From NCBI RefSeq assembly GCF_003347605.1, contig NZ_QDFZ01000007.1, positions 180,725 to 244,724 on the forward strand: a DNA stretch of 64,000 bases, written 5' to 3'. Made by a program: the position numbers and the translations under genes. This DNA comes from Chryseobacterium sp. KLBC 52 (GTDB lineage Bacteria > Bacteroidota > Bacteroidia > Flavobacteriales > Weeksellaceae). The notes under the pieces were generated by a model. That model worked only from the letters and a program-made list of their open reading frames with translations. It had not been told where the DNA came from and did no database searches. Of this stretch, positions 26,664 to 36,174 are shown piece after piece (the stretch's first letter is position 1; each line of letters starts with the position of its first letter).

Positions 26664-28928
26664 CTAATTTACGCCAATTTCATCGACAAACAACCATGCT
26701 TTGGAATCTGCGCCGGGATTTCCTGCCGGAATAATGCCTGCATTTTCAATACTTACTTTCAGGTATTTCGCGTTCTGCATTCCTATATTCAGTTTGATTT
26801 TTCCATTGGCATTTTTAATTTCTACGGTTCCGATTTCTTTGATCAGTTTAAAATTCTTATTATCATCAGAAACAAAAATCTTTGCAGATTTAGCCAGATG
26901 AATCCAGCTTCCTTTATTCTCAAGGGTATTGAAATACACTTCTGAGAAAGCTGTTTTCTGACCAAAATCTATGGTTGCCACCACATCGTTACCCTGAAAG
27001 CCCAGCCATGTTTTACCCAGCTGTTTTACATTTCCGATAATACCATCTACTAAGGTGAAAGCACCTCCAAAAGAATAATTCTCATTGGGTTGCTGCTCCA
27101 ATGTTATGCTTTTTCCTGTGGTCTTGGAAATCGTAAATTGCTGCGATGAGATAGCACTCTTTAATTGCCCGTCTTCAAAATAGGCTGATTTAACCGTTAA
27201 AGAATTAGGAATCTGAACTGCATTCTGATAGGTTTTAGAATTGATGGAAGGCGTGGTTCCGTCCAGCGTATATCGGATACCGTTTGAATTCTGCGAAGTA
27301 GACAGTTCATAAGCAATTCCGTTATTGGAAGGAATGACTTTTCCGGTGATGTTATAAATGCTTTTGGCATAATTTACCTTCATATGATCCAGAACTTTAA
27401 ACTGGTTAATCACTCTGTTTTCAAATTCTTTATAGTTTTTAGGATCTGAAGTTCCCCATCCCACTTCGGAAAGTGCCATTAATCTTGGGAAAATCATATA
27501 CTGTACCTGTTTGAAGTCCAAAATATATTCTGTCCAGAGATTTGCCTGAACTCCCATGATGTACTTACTCTGTTCTGCATTCAGTTCGGAAGGAATAGGA
27601 TTGTAAGAATATACTTTTTCCAAAGGTGTAAACCCTCCAAAGGCATTAGGTTCAGACTGCGGATCTCCCTGATAATGGTCAAAATAGCAGTACGCTCCAG
27701 GAGTCATTACAGCAAAGTGTTTTGATTTTGCAGCTTCAATACCTCCATTCACGCCTGTCCAGCTCATTACGGCCGCATTCGGAGCTAATCCGCCTTCTAA
27801 AATTTCGTCCCAGCCAATAATTTTCCGTCCTTTACTGTTGACATATTTTTCAATCCGATGAATAAAGTAGCTTTGCAAGCCATGTTCATCTTTTAAATTA
27901 TTTTTCTTAATCAGCTCCTGGCAGTGCGTACATTCCTTCCATCTTGTTTTCGGGCACTCGTCACCGCCAATATGAATGTATTGGGAAGGGAATAATTTGA
28001 TGACCTCATCCAGAACATTTTCAAGAAAGGTAAAGGTCTCCTCTTTTGGGCAGAAAACATCATCAAAAACGCCCCATTTTGTAGCAGGCTCAAAAGGTCC
28101 TTGGGTACATGCCAGTTCAGGATATGCAGACAGTGCAGCCAAAGCATGCCCAGGCATTTCAATTTCAGGGACCACAGTAATGTGTCTGTCCTGAGCGTAT
28201 TTTACCACTTCTTTTATTTGTTCCTGTGTATAAAAATAAGGTCCATAAGGTTTTCCATCAAACGTATTATCAACATAAGCTCCGATCATGGATTCCTTAC
28301 GTTTTGAGCCAATTTGCGTCAGTTTCGGATATTTTTTAATTTCAATTCTCCAACCCTGATCATCCGTTAAATGCCAATGGAAGGTATTCAGTTTATACAT
28401 CGCCAGATAATCGATATACTGTTTCACCTCATCAACAGTGAAAAAGTGACGGCATACATCCAAGTGCATTCCCCTCCATGCAAATTTCGGCTGATCTTCG
28501 ATTTTCATAGCCGGAATTTTCTTTCCCTCTTTATACTGTTCAATAAGCTGAATCAAAGTTTGAAGAGCCAGAAAATACCCTTGTTTCGTATAGGACTTAA
28601 TATGAACTTGATTTGGAGAAATTTCTAATGAATAATATTCTTTTTTCTGTTCAGTTTCTGCTTGTGAAGCTGAAGGAATTACAGAGCTTGTTAAATGAAT
28701 TCCACCTCCCTTCTGAGCATATTGAAATTCTAATTGAGAACCAATCCTTTTTTTGAAATATTCTGTTTCCTCTTTTGGCAGGTTACCGCTTAGTACAAAA
28801 GTTTTTGGGATTACAAATTCTCCCTGTAAAAGTTGAACTTTTTGAGGATAAGGAATTAGATTTAATTTATTCTGGGCAAAAATCACGTTTGAAATCAATA
28901 CAAAAAGTACTAAAAAAGTCCGTATCAT
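26664..28928 (-). CDS. Beta-N-acetylhexosaminidase, glycoside hydrolase family 20
   Basis: A 754-residue secreted enzyme. Signal peptide (cleavage near FAQ-N20), GH20b domain (about 25-145), catalytic TIM barrel (about 148-500) with the catalytic D323-E324 pair in HIGGDECPKTRW and FHWHLTDDQGWR at about 183-194. A chitobiase-like domain follows, then a C-terminal F5/8-type carbohydrate-binding domain ending in GADSKAWLFVDEIGVN. It removes terminal GlcNAc or GalNAc from glycans. It sits 9 nt upstream of the Crp/Fnr gene on the same strand, probably by chance. It complements beta-mannosidase and glycosylasparaginase in this window. Confidence 0.94.
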   Translation of the reverse strand: MIRTFLVLFVLISNVIFAQNKLNLIPYPQKVQLLQGEFVIPKTFVLSGNLPKEETEYFKKRIGSQLEFQYAQKGGGIHLTSSVIPSASQAETEQKKEYYSLEISPNQVHIKSYTKQGYFLALQTLIQLIEQYKEGKKIPAMKIEDQPKFAWRGMHLDVCRHFFTVDEVKQYIDYLAMYKLNTFHWHLTDDQGWRIEIKKYPKLTQIGSKRKESMIGAYVDNTFDGKPYGPYFYTQEQIKEVVKYAQDRHITVVPEIEMPGHALAALSAYPELACTQGPFEPATKWGVFDDVFCPKEETFTFLENVLDEVIKLFPSQYIHIGGDECPKTRWKECTHCQELIKKNNLKDEHGLQSYFIHRIEKYVNSKGRKIIGWDEILEGGLAPNAAVMSWTGVNGGIEAAKSKHFAVMTPGAYCYFDHYQGDPQSEPNAFGGFTPLEKVYSYNPIPSELNAEQSKYIMGVQANLWTEYILDFKQVQYMIFPRLMALSEVGWGTSDPKNYKEFENRVINQFKVLDHMKVNYAKSIYNITGKVIPSNNGIAYELSTSQNSNGIRYTLDGTTPSINSKTYQNAVQIPNSLTVKSAYFEDGQLKSAISSQQFTISKTTGKSITLEQQPNENYSFGGAFTLVDGIIGNVKQLGKTWLGFQGNDVVATIDFGQKTAFSEVYFNTLENKGSWIHLAKSAKIFVSDDNKNFKLIKEIGTVEIKNANGKIKLNIGMQNAKYLKVSIENAGIIPAGNPGADSKAWLFVDEIGVN

Positions 28929-29116
28929 TGGATGTGGTTAAGGTTTAAGCTAAGATAATTATTTTTCAAAACTCTTTGGGCCTTTTTTAAAACAAATTAA
29001 AGACCTTGTGGGTGGGAATTCCTGTAAAATGAAGTATGTACAGCTTTTAAATCATTCTGTCTAGAAATTATTCTATAAAATACTGTTTATTATGGTTTGT
29101 TTTTTGATCAATTGAG

Positions 29117-29148
29117 TTGACTTAAAAAAATTAAAAGGTTTAAATTTG
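29117..29148 (+). promoter_or_regulatory. Promoter of the DUF4197 gene
   Basis: TTG (29117-29119), a 21-nt spacer and TAAATTTG (29141-29148) fit the Bacteroidota consensus. The -7 box ends 12 nt before the ATG. Confidence 0.6.
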
Positions 29149-29160
29149 TAAAAAAATAAG

Positions 29161-29976
29161 ATGAAAAAAAACATTTTTCTGGCAGCCGCTTTATTATTTT
29201 CTTTATCAGCTCAGGCACAAATCTTTGATATTATAAAATCTGCTGTTAAAGATAAAACTGGCGTAGATCTTAATGTTCCTGTAAAAAATAATGGTACGGC
29301 AACGCCTACTAAGACTACCCCTACTGCTTCCGGTTCCAACAATTCATCTGCCAACCTGGGAAACCTTACTTCCGGTCAGATTTCTTCAGGGTTAAAAGAG
29401 GCCTTAAGTATGGGTGTAACGGATGGAGTAAAAAAACTTGCAGTAACAGATGGTTTTTTCAAAAATGAAGCGGTAAAAATTTTAATGCCTGAAAAATTAA
29501 GAAAAATCGACACTACTTTACGTTCCATCGGAATGGGAAGCCTTGCTGACGAAGGGGTAAAATTACTGAACAGAGCTGCTGAAGATGCTGTAACAGAAGC
29601 CGCTCCTATTTTTGCAAATGCCATAACCTCCATGACGATTACAGATGCCAAAAATATCTTGCTGGGGAGTAATAACGCTGCAACCAACTATCTGCAGGGA
29701 AAAACCCAGACTCAGCTATTTAATGCCTTCCAGCCTAAAGTAAAAGCTTCTTTAGGGAAAGTAGGTGCTGACACCCTTTGGAAAAACCTGATTTCAAAAT
29801 ATAATACGTTTACCGGACAGGCTGTTACTACAGATCTTAACGAATATGTTACAACAGAAACCATTAATGGAGTTTTCAAAATGGTAGCAGATAAAGAAAG
29901 CGGGATCAGAAATACACCTGCCATGAGAACTACGAGTATTTTGCAGAAGGTGTTTGGAGCTCAGGATGGGAGATAA
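29161..29976 (+). CDS. DUF4197 domain-containing secreted protein
   Basis: A 271-residue protein with a signal peptide (MKKNIFLAAALLFSLSAQAQ), a low-complexity Thr/Ser/Asn linker (about 40-65) and a DUF4197 domain starting at ISSGLKEALSMGVTDGVKKL and running to the end, including LLNRAAEDAVTEAAPIFANA and the closing VADKESGIRNTPAMRT segment typical of the family. The family function is unknown; the location is periplasmic. Stand-alone gene with a clear promoter. No lipobox. Confidence 0.9.
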   Translation: MKKNIFLAAALLFSLSAQAQIFDIIKSAVKDKTGVDLNVPVKNNGTATPTKTTPTASGSNNSSANLGNLTSGQISSGLKEALSMGVTDGVKKLAVTDGFFKNEAVKILMPEKLRKIDTTLRSIGMGSLADEGVKLLNRAAEDAVTEAAPIFANAITSMTITDAKNILLGSNNAATNYLQGKTQTQLFNAFQPKVKASLGKVGADTLWKNLISKYNTFTGQAVTTDLNEYVTTETINGVFKMVADKESGIRNTPAMRTTSILQKVFGAQDGR

Positions 29977-30075
29977 AATAAGAAGCTGGATAGTAGAGGT
30001 TAGAAGTTAGATTGACATATTACCATTTAGATATAAAAGCTGTTTCAATGATGAAACAGCTTTTTTGGGTTTTAC

Positions 30076-30278
30076 TTTCTTTTGTCTTAAAACAAAAGAA
30101 ACAAAAATTCAAGACCTGGAGCTCTCCGCTAAAAATAAGTCCTGTTCTCTAAAAATTCTAAACTTGCGCGAAATCATTATTTCTTTATCGGTTCTAAGTT
30201 TGCCTCGCGCTTCGGACAGAAGAATTTTCTTAACGTTCACAGAACTTATTTTTTTGACGCTGCGAGTTCCTATGTCGG
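30076..30278 (+). repeat. ~200-nt tandem repeat, copy A
   Basis: First of three near-identical units spaced about 70 nt apart. It starts with the hairpin TTTCTTTTGT...ACAAAAGAAA and ends at TTCCTATGTCGG. Reading frames of 80-87 codons run through the units but lack a consistent start or end, so I treat them as non-coding. With copies B and C it fills most of the 942-nt gap 29977-30918. Confidence 0.88.
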
Positions 30279-30348
30279 GGTTAAAGTTATTTATAGAACT
30301 ATTTGTCTGGACCTAAATGATAATAACAATGTTTTTTTGTTGACCTGA

Positions 30349-30550
30349 TTTCTTTTGTCTTGAAACAAAAGAAACAAAAGTTCAAGACCTGGATCTCTCC
30401 GCTAAAAATAAGTCCTGTTCTCTAAAAATTCTAAACTTGCGCGAAATCATTATTTCTTTATCGGTTCTAAGTTTGCCTCGCGCTTCGGACAGAAGAATTT
30501 TCTTAACGTTCACAGAACTTATTTTTTTGACGCTGCGAGTTCCTATGTCA
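30349..30550 (+). repeat. ~200-nt tandem repeat, copy B
   Basis: Second unit, 202 nt, differing from A by a few substitutions. The unit holds GCGCGAAATCATTATTTC and CTCGCGCTTCGGACAG segments that are conserved in all three copies. Confidence 0.88.
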
Positions 30551-30621
30551 GTTGTAAGGTGAGCTCATAGAACTATTTGTTTGTATCTAAATGAAGAAAG
30601 GACCGTTTTTTATTGTCTTAT

Positions 30622-30846
30622 TTTCTTTTGTCTTGAAATCGAAGATTCGACGTAGTCAAACAAAAGAAACAAAAATTCAAGACCTGGACCTCTCCGCTAA
30701 AAATAAGTCCTGTTCTCTGAAAATTCTAAACTTGCGCGAAATCATTAATTCTTTATCGGTTCTTAGTTTGCCTCGCGCTTCGGACAAAAGAATTTTCTTA
30801 ACGTTCACAGAACTTATTTTTTTGACGCTGCGAGTTCCTATGTCGG
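30622..30846 (+). repeat. ~200-nt tandem repeat, copy C with loop insertion
   Basis: Third unit, 225 nt. About 23 extra bases (TCGAAGATTCGACGTAGTCA) sit exactly in the loop of the opening hairpin, leaving both arms (TTCTTTTGT / ACAAAAGAA) intact. Confidence 0.88.
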
Positions 30847-30865
30847 TTTATTGAAGACATCTTAT

Positions 30866-30904
30866 AAAAAGTTTCGGCCTCACTTTGTGAGGCCGAAACT
30901 TTTT
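30866..30904. terminator. Strong bidirectional hairpin terminator after scoB
   Basis: AAAAAGTTTCGGCCTCAC and GTGAGGCCGAAACTTTTT form 18 perfect pairs around a TTT loop. It is 15 nt past the scoB stop (minus strand). Confidence 0.9.
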
Positions 30905-30918
30905 ATATTTTATTCAGA

Positions 30919-31572
30919 TTAGAACTGCATTTCAGGAATTTCTCCTTCAATAATCAGGTCAGCTTCTGTTGCTTTAATAATATCTTCTACTGAAACGCCT
31001 GGTGCTCTTTCTACCAGCTTGAATCCTGCCGGAGTTACATCCAGAACAGCTAATTCCGTAACTACTTTTTTCACACAGTTTACCCCTGTTAAAGGAAGTG
31101 TGCATTTTTTAAGGATTTTGCTTTCTCCTGCTTTGTTTACGTGCATCATGGCTACGATAATATTTTCAGCAGAAGCTACAAGATCCATCGCACCTCCCAT
31201 TCCTTTTACCATTTTTCCCGGAATTTTCCAGTTGGCAATATCTCCGTTTTCTGAAACTTCCATCGCTCCAAGGATAGTAAGGTCTACTTTCTGACCACGA
31301 ATCATCCCGAAACTGAAGGCTGAATCAAAGAATGAACCTCCTTCCAGAATAGTAATAGTCTGTTTTCCGGCATTGATGATATCAGCATCTTCTTCTCCTT
31401 CGAAAGGGAAAGGTCCCATTCCCAAAACTCCATTTTCACTCTGGAATTCTACGGAAATACCTTCCGGAACATAGTTGGCAACCAAAGTAGGAATCCCAAT
31501 TCCCAGGTTTACATAATAACGATCTTTCAGTTCTTTTGAAATTCTTTTGGCAATTTGTTCTTTTGTAAGCAT
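30919..31572 (-). CDS. scoB: 3-oxoacid CoA-transferase subunit B
   Basis: A 217-residue subunit of succinyl-CoA:3-oxoacid (acetoacetate) CoA-transferase. The catalytic glutamate lies in SENGVLGMGP at about residues 41-50; the N-terminus IAKRISKELKDRYYVNLGIGIPTLVANY is diagnostic. With subunit A it moves CoA from succinyl-CoA to acetoacetate, feeding ketone bodies or leucine breakdown products into acetyl-CoA. Unusually, subunit A is not adjacent: it lies at 33549-34250, with an opposite-strand ABC exporter between. It has its own promoter and terminator. Confidence 0.95.
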   Translation of the reverse strand: MLTKEQIAKRISKELKDRYYVNLGIGIPTLVANYVPEGISVEFQSENGVLGMGPFPFEGEEDADIINAGKQTITILEGGSFFDSAFSFGMIRGQKVDLTILGAMEVSENGDIANWKIPGKMVKGMGGAMDLVASAENIIVAMMHVNKAGESKILKKCTLPLTGVNCVKKVVTELAVLDVTPAGFKLVERAPGVSVEDIIKATEADLIIEGEIPEMQF

Positions 31573-31588
31573 AATAAAAACTTAGACT

Positions 31589-31618
31589 GCAATTTAATTA
31601 TTTTCACTTGAATACAAA
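31589..31618 (-). promoter_or_regulatory. Probable scoB promoter
   Basis: On the minus strand TTTG (31615-31618), an 18-nt spacer and TAAATTGC (31589-31596; two bases off TAnnTTTG) lie 17 nt upstream of the ATG. Confidence 0.45.
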
Positions 31619-31696
31619 AGGGCTTTGTTGTATTCAATAATTAACACTGTTAGTTAAAATAATATCTGTAATTTTGTTTCATTATTTTTTAATAGA

Positions 31697-33499
31697 ATGA
31701 AAATACTTTTTAGATATCTTAAACCTTATCAGTGGCTGATAATCATCTCGTTATTTTTGGCTACGATCAACCAGGTTTTTTCTTTATTTGCTCCGGCCAT
31801 CACAGGAAATATCCTGGACCAGCTGGTTACTCATCCTAACTTTTTTGATAAAGAAAAGTTATTGCCCAGAAACCTGAATGAATATTTATATGGAAGCTCT
31901 GCATATCACGGTGCTTTTTACTTTTTGGGGCTGCTTATCGGAACAGCAATGGTGAGCAGAATTGCCAAAGCATTTCAGGATTACGTGGTCAGTGTGATTA
32001 CTCAAAAATTTGGAGCGAAGATATTTACAGACGGTTTAAAACATTCTATGGCACTTCCCTACCAGGAATTTGAAGATCAGCGAAGTGGTGAAACCCTGTC
32101 GATTTTAACGAAAGTAAGAGAAGATACAGTCAAATTCATCACGAACTTCATCAATATTTTCTTCGGAATTCTGGTGAGTATTATTTTCGTTTCTGTGTAT
32201 GCAATCCGTTTACACTGGTCTATTATGCCTGTTTATATCTGTGGAATTTTCTTTATTGCAATTGTTACCAATTTATTGAGTAAGAGAATCAAAGTGATCC
32301 AGAAAAATATCGTCACTGAAACCACCGCTTTAGCCGGAAGTACTACTGAAAGTCTTAGAAACATTGAGATTGTTAAAAGTTTAGGATTAACCAATCAGGA
32401 AGTGATCCGTTTAAATAACAATACCTATAAGATTCTTGGGCTTGAACTGAGAAAGGTGAAAAGTATCCGTTCTCTGAGTTTTATTCAGGGAACAATGGTC
32501 AATTTTCTTCAACAGTTAATCACCCTGACTCTTTTATTTTTAATTTTTAAAAACATTGTGACTCCGGGTCAATATCTGTCTCTGATGTTTTACGGTTTCT
32601 TTATTTTCGGGCCTATGCAGGAAATCGGAAACATTATTATTTCTTATCGTGAGGCAGAAGCTTCTCTTCAGAATTTTGACCGTTTGATGAAAAAAGAAGT
32701 AGAAGAAAAACCTCTTCATCCGAAACAAATAGGAGCTATTGAAGAACTGGAATTCAAACATGTTTCTTTCAAGCATCAGTCTGCACAGTATAAAGCTTTA
32801 AATAACATTTCCTTTGATCTTAAAAACGGTGAGACCATTGCTTTTGTAGGACCAAGCGGTTCCGGAAAAAGTACCCTGGTGAAACTATTGGTTGGATTGT
32901 ACAGACCTCAGGAAGGGAATATTTTTTACAATGGAATCAATGGAAAAGAATTTGATTTCGATGAGCTGAGAAATCAGATTGGTTTTGTAACACAGGATAC
33001 CCAGTTATTTGCAGGAACTATTAAAGAAAACCTTCTTTTCGTTAATCCTTCCGCTACTGAAGAAGAACTGGCCGTTGCTTTACAGAAATCAAGCTGTACC
33101 GCATTATTGGAAAGAGCTGAAAAAGGAATTGAAACCGTCATTGGTGAAGGCGGTCTGAAGCTGAGTGGTGGTGAAAAACAAAGAATTGCCATTGCAAGAG
33201 CACTTCTGAGAAAACCTCATCTGTTGATTTTTGATGAAGCTACTTCTGCACTGGACAGTATTACCGAAGAAGAAATTACCACTACGATAAAAGACATTTC
33301 GAAAGAAAGAGAACAGATTACCGTTCTCATTGCGCATCGTTTAAGTACGATTATGCATGCAGACAAAATTTATGTTCTCGAACGCGGACAGGTTGTAGAA
33401 ACAGGTTCCCATGCCAATCTTATTGACGAAAAAGGACTTTACTACGCGATGTGGAGACAACAGATCGGAGAAAGAAAAACACTTACTCCTCAAGCATAA
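31697..33499 (+). CDS. ABC exporter, fused permease-ATPase (MsbA-like)
   Basis: A 600-residue half-transporter. A six-helix ABC_membrane domain spans about 1-320. The nucleotide-binding domain follows with Walker A GPSGSGKS (385-392), Q-loop QDTQLF, signature LSGGEKQR (489-496), Walker B LLIFDEATSALD (from about 509) and H-loop AHRLST. It would work as a homodimer exporting lipids, peptides or drugs; the substrate is not predictable. It is inserted in the opposite direction between scoA and scoB, with a promoter-like TAATTTTG at 31669-31676 and a terminator directly after its stop codon. Confidence 0.92.
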   Translation: MKILFRYLKPYQWLIIISLFLATINQVFSLFAPAITGNILDQLVTHPNFFDKEKLLPRNLNEYLYGSSAYHGAFYFLGLLIGTAMVSRIAKAFQDYVVSVITQKFGAKIFTDGLKHSMALPYQEFEDQRSGETLSILTKVREDTVKFITNFINIFFGILVSIIFVSVYAIRLHWSIMPVYICGIFFIAIVTNLLSKRIKVIQKNIVTETTALAGSTTESLRNIEIVKSLGLTNQEVIRLNNNTYKILGLELRKVKSIRSLSFIQGTMVNFLQQLITLTLLFLIFKNIVTPGQYLSLMFYGFFIFGPMQEIGNIIISYREAEASLQNFDRLMKKEVEEKPLHPKQIGAIEELEFKHVSFKHQSAQYKALNNISFDLKNGETIAFVGPSGSGKSTLVKLLVGLYRPQEGNIFYNGINGKEFDFDELRNQIGFVTQDTQLFAGTIKENLLFVNPSATEEELAVALQKSSCTALLERAEKGIETVIGEGGLKLSGGEKQRIAIARALLRKPHLLIFDEATSALDSITEEEITTTIKDISKEREQITVLIAHRLSTIMHADKIYVLERGQVVETGSHANLIDEKGLYYAMWRQQIGERKTLTPQA

Positions 33500-33531
33500 A
33501 AAAAGCGCTGAATGCATGTTCAGCGCTTTTT
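33500..33531. terminator. Bidirectional terminator between the ABC exporter and scoA
   Basis: AAAAAGCGCTGAA and TTCAGCGCTTTTT pair perfectly around TGCATG, between two converging genes. Confidence 0.9.
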
Positions 33532-33548
33532 ATTTTTATGGTTTGAGC

Positions 33549-34250
33549 TTATTCTTTAATTCTTACGGTTCTCTGTTCAATTCTTTTTTCAAATTTTTCT
33601 CCCTGGAAAATTCTCTGAACCATGATTCCCGGAATATGAATTTCGTTCGGATCCAATTGTCCGGGTTCTACCAATTCTTCCACTTCAGCAATGGTAATCT
33701 TTGCTGCACCTGCCATCGGATGGTTGAAGTTTCTTGCTGATCCTTTAAAGATAAGGTTTCCTGCATGATCACCTTTCCAAGCTTTTACGATAGAAAAGTC
33801 TGCATCATAAGCGTGCTCCAGAATATGAGGTTTTCCTTTGAATTCTTTTACTTCTTTCCCTTCTGCTACTTCAGTTCCGTAACCTGCAGGTGTATAAAAT
33901 GCCGGAATTCCCGCCTGAGCAGCTCTGCATTTTTCAGCTAAAGTTCCCTGAGGAGTAAGTTCTACATCCAGTTCACCTGAAAGCATCTGTCTTTCAAACT
34001 CAGCATTTTCTCCTACATAAGAAGAGATCATTTTCTTGATCTGTCTTTTGTGAAGCAATAATCCTAACCCGAAATCATCTACTCCCGCATTGTTTGAAAT
34101 GCAAGTAAGATCTTTCACATCGCTTTCTACCAAAGCATTGATTGAGTTTTCAGGAATACCACAAAGTCCGAATCCGCCAAGCATCAATGTCATTCCATCA
34201 TTAATTCCTTCGATGGCCTCCTTTGCATTTTTTACTCTTTTATCTATCAT
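33549..34250 (-). CDS. scoA: 3-oxoacid CoA-transferase subunit A
   Basis: A 233-residue subunit with typical motifs: the glycine-rich CoA-binding loop [15 protein letters not shown] near residue 21, [13 protein letters not shown], and [16 protein letters not shown]. It partners the catalytic subunit B encoded 2 kb downstream. It starts [13 protein letters not shown]. The gene converges on the ABC exporter and has no promoter in common with scoB, so balanced production of the two subunits must rely on separate promoters. Confidence 0.95.
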   Translation of the reverse strand: MIDKRVKNAKEAIEGINDGMTLMLGGFGLCGIPENSINALVESDVKDLTCISNNAGVDDFGLGLLLHKRQIKKMISSYVGENAEFERQMLSGELDVELTPQGTLAEKCRAAQAGIPAFYTPAGYGTEVAEGKEVKEFKGKPHILEHAYDADFSIVKAWKGDHAGNLIFKGSARNFNHPMAGAAKITIAEVEELVEPGQLDPNEIHIPGIMVQRIFQGEKFEKRIEQRTVRIKE

Positions 34251-34632
34251 GAAATATTAGATTTTTCTGTTGGCTAAATTTAATAAATTTTCTTGTATAT
34301 CCTATGAATAGAAACAGTACTGCATTCAATACATTTTTTCAAAACCGTCCCAAAACATTTAAAAACATCATTATCAAAACATTACATCAAAAACCGAACA
34401 AGTCTGTTCATTTTTTACCTTATTTCTCATCAATTTCATCTATATTTGCCCTCTCAAAGCCGGAAATACCATTTTTTTTATTCTGGCTGTAACATAAACA
34501 CAACTTTAATGTAGAAATTATTTCACTGGCGGACAAATACTGCCTTTTCGCTTCTTTTGATCGCTACAGAGATCTGTTTCTACACCCTTCATCACATTAA
34601 TCATATATAAATATCAAAGCTTACAAAAAAAC
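34251..34632. other. 382-nt intergenic region, mostly featureless
   Basis: AT-rich, with no convincing gene. A TATATTTG box (34441-34448, plus strand) could be a distant promoter for the YwqK-like gene. TGTAGAAA (about 34509) and TTTCTACA (about 34573) form a short inverted repeat in what would then be its leader. Confidence 0.35.
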
Positions 34633-36174
34633 ATGAAAAAATTATTTACCTCAGCATTACTGGCACTGGTACTCAGCATCAATGTATGCGCACAGGAAAA
34701 AACGTATTTCGATGAAAACTGGGAAAAAACTACTCAGGATAACATGGAATACTACCGTGAAACGACTTCTAAAGGAAAACTTACTCTTATCAAAGATTTC
34801 TATAAGGACGGAAAACTTCAAATGGAAGGTCTGGCTTCAGACCCAACTCCTAACAGTGAAGTTTTCGAAGGAAAAGTAACCTGGTATACTGAAGAAGGAA
34901 AAGTTCAGAATTTTGCCACCTATTCCAACGGACAACAAATTGGTCCTGCCCAGACTTATGATACAAAAGGCAGGCTGACAGAAGATGTTGTATATAAAGC
35001 TGATGGAAACTTCTCAGGAAAGATGTTCAGTTATAAAGATGCTGAAGATGGAATGGATTTTAATATTCTTGTTGATTACGAAAACTCAACGCCTGTAAAA
35101 ACAACTGTTTACGATGATGACCTTAAAGGAATCAGAAATGAAACCATTATTGATAAGGACAGCAACACTGAAACAAAATATTACGGCGAAAAAGGGAAAT
35201 ATCTTGGCAGCAGTACTACTTCCGGTGCGGGTGAAAATATGATGGTGGATTATTATTCAAGCCCAATGAAGATCTCAAAAATCGAGAAATATAGAAAAGA
35301 CGGCAGTGTAAAGGAAGGCGTTATCTATAGCAAAAGCGGAAAGATCTTACAGGAACAGAAAATGAATAAAAAAGATGGCTATAAAACCACTTATGATGAG
35401 TCGGGTAAAAAATTAGGGCATCTGGTATATCAATATGATAAAGAAAATGATATTTACAATCCAATGGATGGAGAGGACTATCAGCTGGCTTATGAATATT
35501 CACAGATTTCCTCTATTGATACTTATGAAAAAGGCTCAAAGGTAACCAGTAAATATTTTGATGAAGACGGAAAGTTATCCTCCGAGCAATTTTTAAAAGA
35601 TGATCTTATTCAGGAAATTAAATATTATTCCCAGGATGGAAAGCTGAAATCTACATTAACATACAAAGATGGAATTCCTTATAATGGTACTACTTATGAA
35701 GGTTTTAGTGAAACGGTTTATAAGGAAGGTATTATCGTAAATATCAAAAACTTTTTTGAAGGTAACAATACGAAACTAAGTTTTGAAAAAAAACTGAACG
35801 CTAAACAAACAGGCTATGATGCAACTGTTTATGACCCAAAAGGCACTATTTTATATACATTCACACAACCGATCAGTGAAGATGGGGATGATTATTCCTT
35901 CACAGCACAAATCACACAGTATGTAAAAGGAAAACCTGCCCATAAGTCTTCTGTAAAAGCTGGTGTTATTCAAAGCGGAAAAATCAGAATAAAAACATGG
36001 GATGGAGCTAAAGAACTTGAACGCAGCGGGAAATGGATCTTGTTAAAGCTTTATAATATGGATGGAAAGCTCATTCAGGAAACTAAAACGCTGGCCGATG
36101 CTCAGGATGAAAATGCTAATGCTGAAAACCAGACCCTGATTAACGAAGATGATCTGCATCATTTATTTGACTAA
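34633..36174 (+). CDS. Secreted YwqK/MORN-like repeat protein
   Basis: A 513-residue protein with signal peptide (MKKLFTSALLALVLSINVCAQ). It is followed by many repeats of about 20-25 residues with the pattern Y-x-D/E-x-G-K-L-x-x-E, for example FYKDGKLQMEG, YDTKGRLTEDVVYKADG, YRKDGSVKEGVIYSKSGK and YFDEDGKLSSEQFLKD. This pattern is found in the MORN_2/YwqK group, whose 'antitoxin' naming comes from one Bacillus member. In Bacteroidota such proteins are usually solitary envelope proteins. The function is unknown, and no toxin gene adjoins it. Confidence 0.8.
   Translation: MKKLFTSALLALVLSINVCAQEKTYFDENWEKTTQDNMEYYRETTSKGKLTLIKDFYKDGKLQMEGLASDPTPNSEVFEGKVTWYTEEGKVQNFATYSNGQQIGPAQTYDTKGRLTEDVVYKADGNFSGKMFSYKDAEDGMDFNILVDYENSTPVKTTVYDDDLKGIRNETIIDKDSNTETKYYGEKGKYLGSSTTSGAGENMMVDYYSSPMKISKIEKYRKDGSVKEGVIYSKSGKILQEQKMNKKDGYKTTYDESGKKLGHLVYQYDKENDIYNPMDGEDYQLAYEYSQISSIDTYEKGSKVTSKYFDEDGKLSSEQFLKDDLIQEIKYYSQDGKLKSTLTYKDGIPYNGTTYEGFSETVYKEGIIVNIKNFFEGNNTKLSFEKKLNAKQTGYDATVYDPKGTILYTFTQPISEDGDDYSFTAQITQYVKGKPAHKSSVKAGVIQSGKIRIKTWDGAKELERSGKWILLKLYNMDGKLIQETKTLADAQDENANAENQTLINEDDLHHLFD

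Noticed and set aside
30076..30846. CRISPR-like spacing of three repeats
   Set aside because: Units are ~200 nt, far too long for CRISPR repeats, and no cas genes are near.
30065..30854. Open frames of 80-87 codons inside the three ~200-nt repeats (reading ...KETKIQDLELSAKNKS...)
   Set aside because: The frames have no consistent start or end, one is disrupted by the loop insertion upstream, and the conserved features are hairpin stems; treated as non-coding repeats.
34304..34492. 62-codon open frame between scoA and the YwqK-like gene
   Set aside because: No promoter, no recognisable protein features, and AT-rich composition like the surrounding intergenic DNA.
34633..36174. Toxin-antitoxin role for the YwqK-like protein
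   Set aside because: It has a signal peptide and no adjacent toxin gene; the 'antitoxin' label comes from one distant relative.
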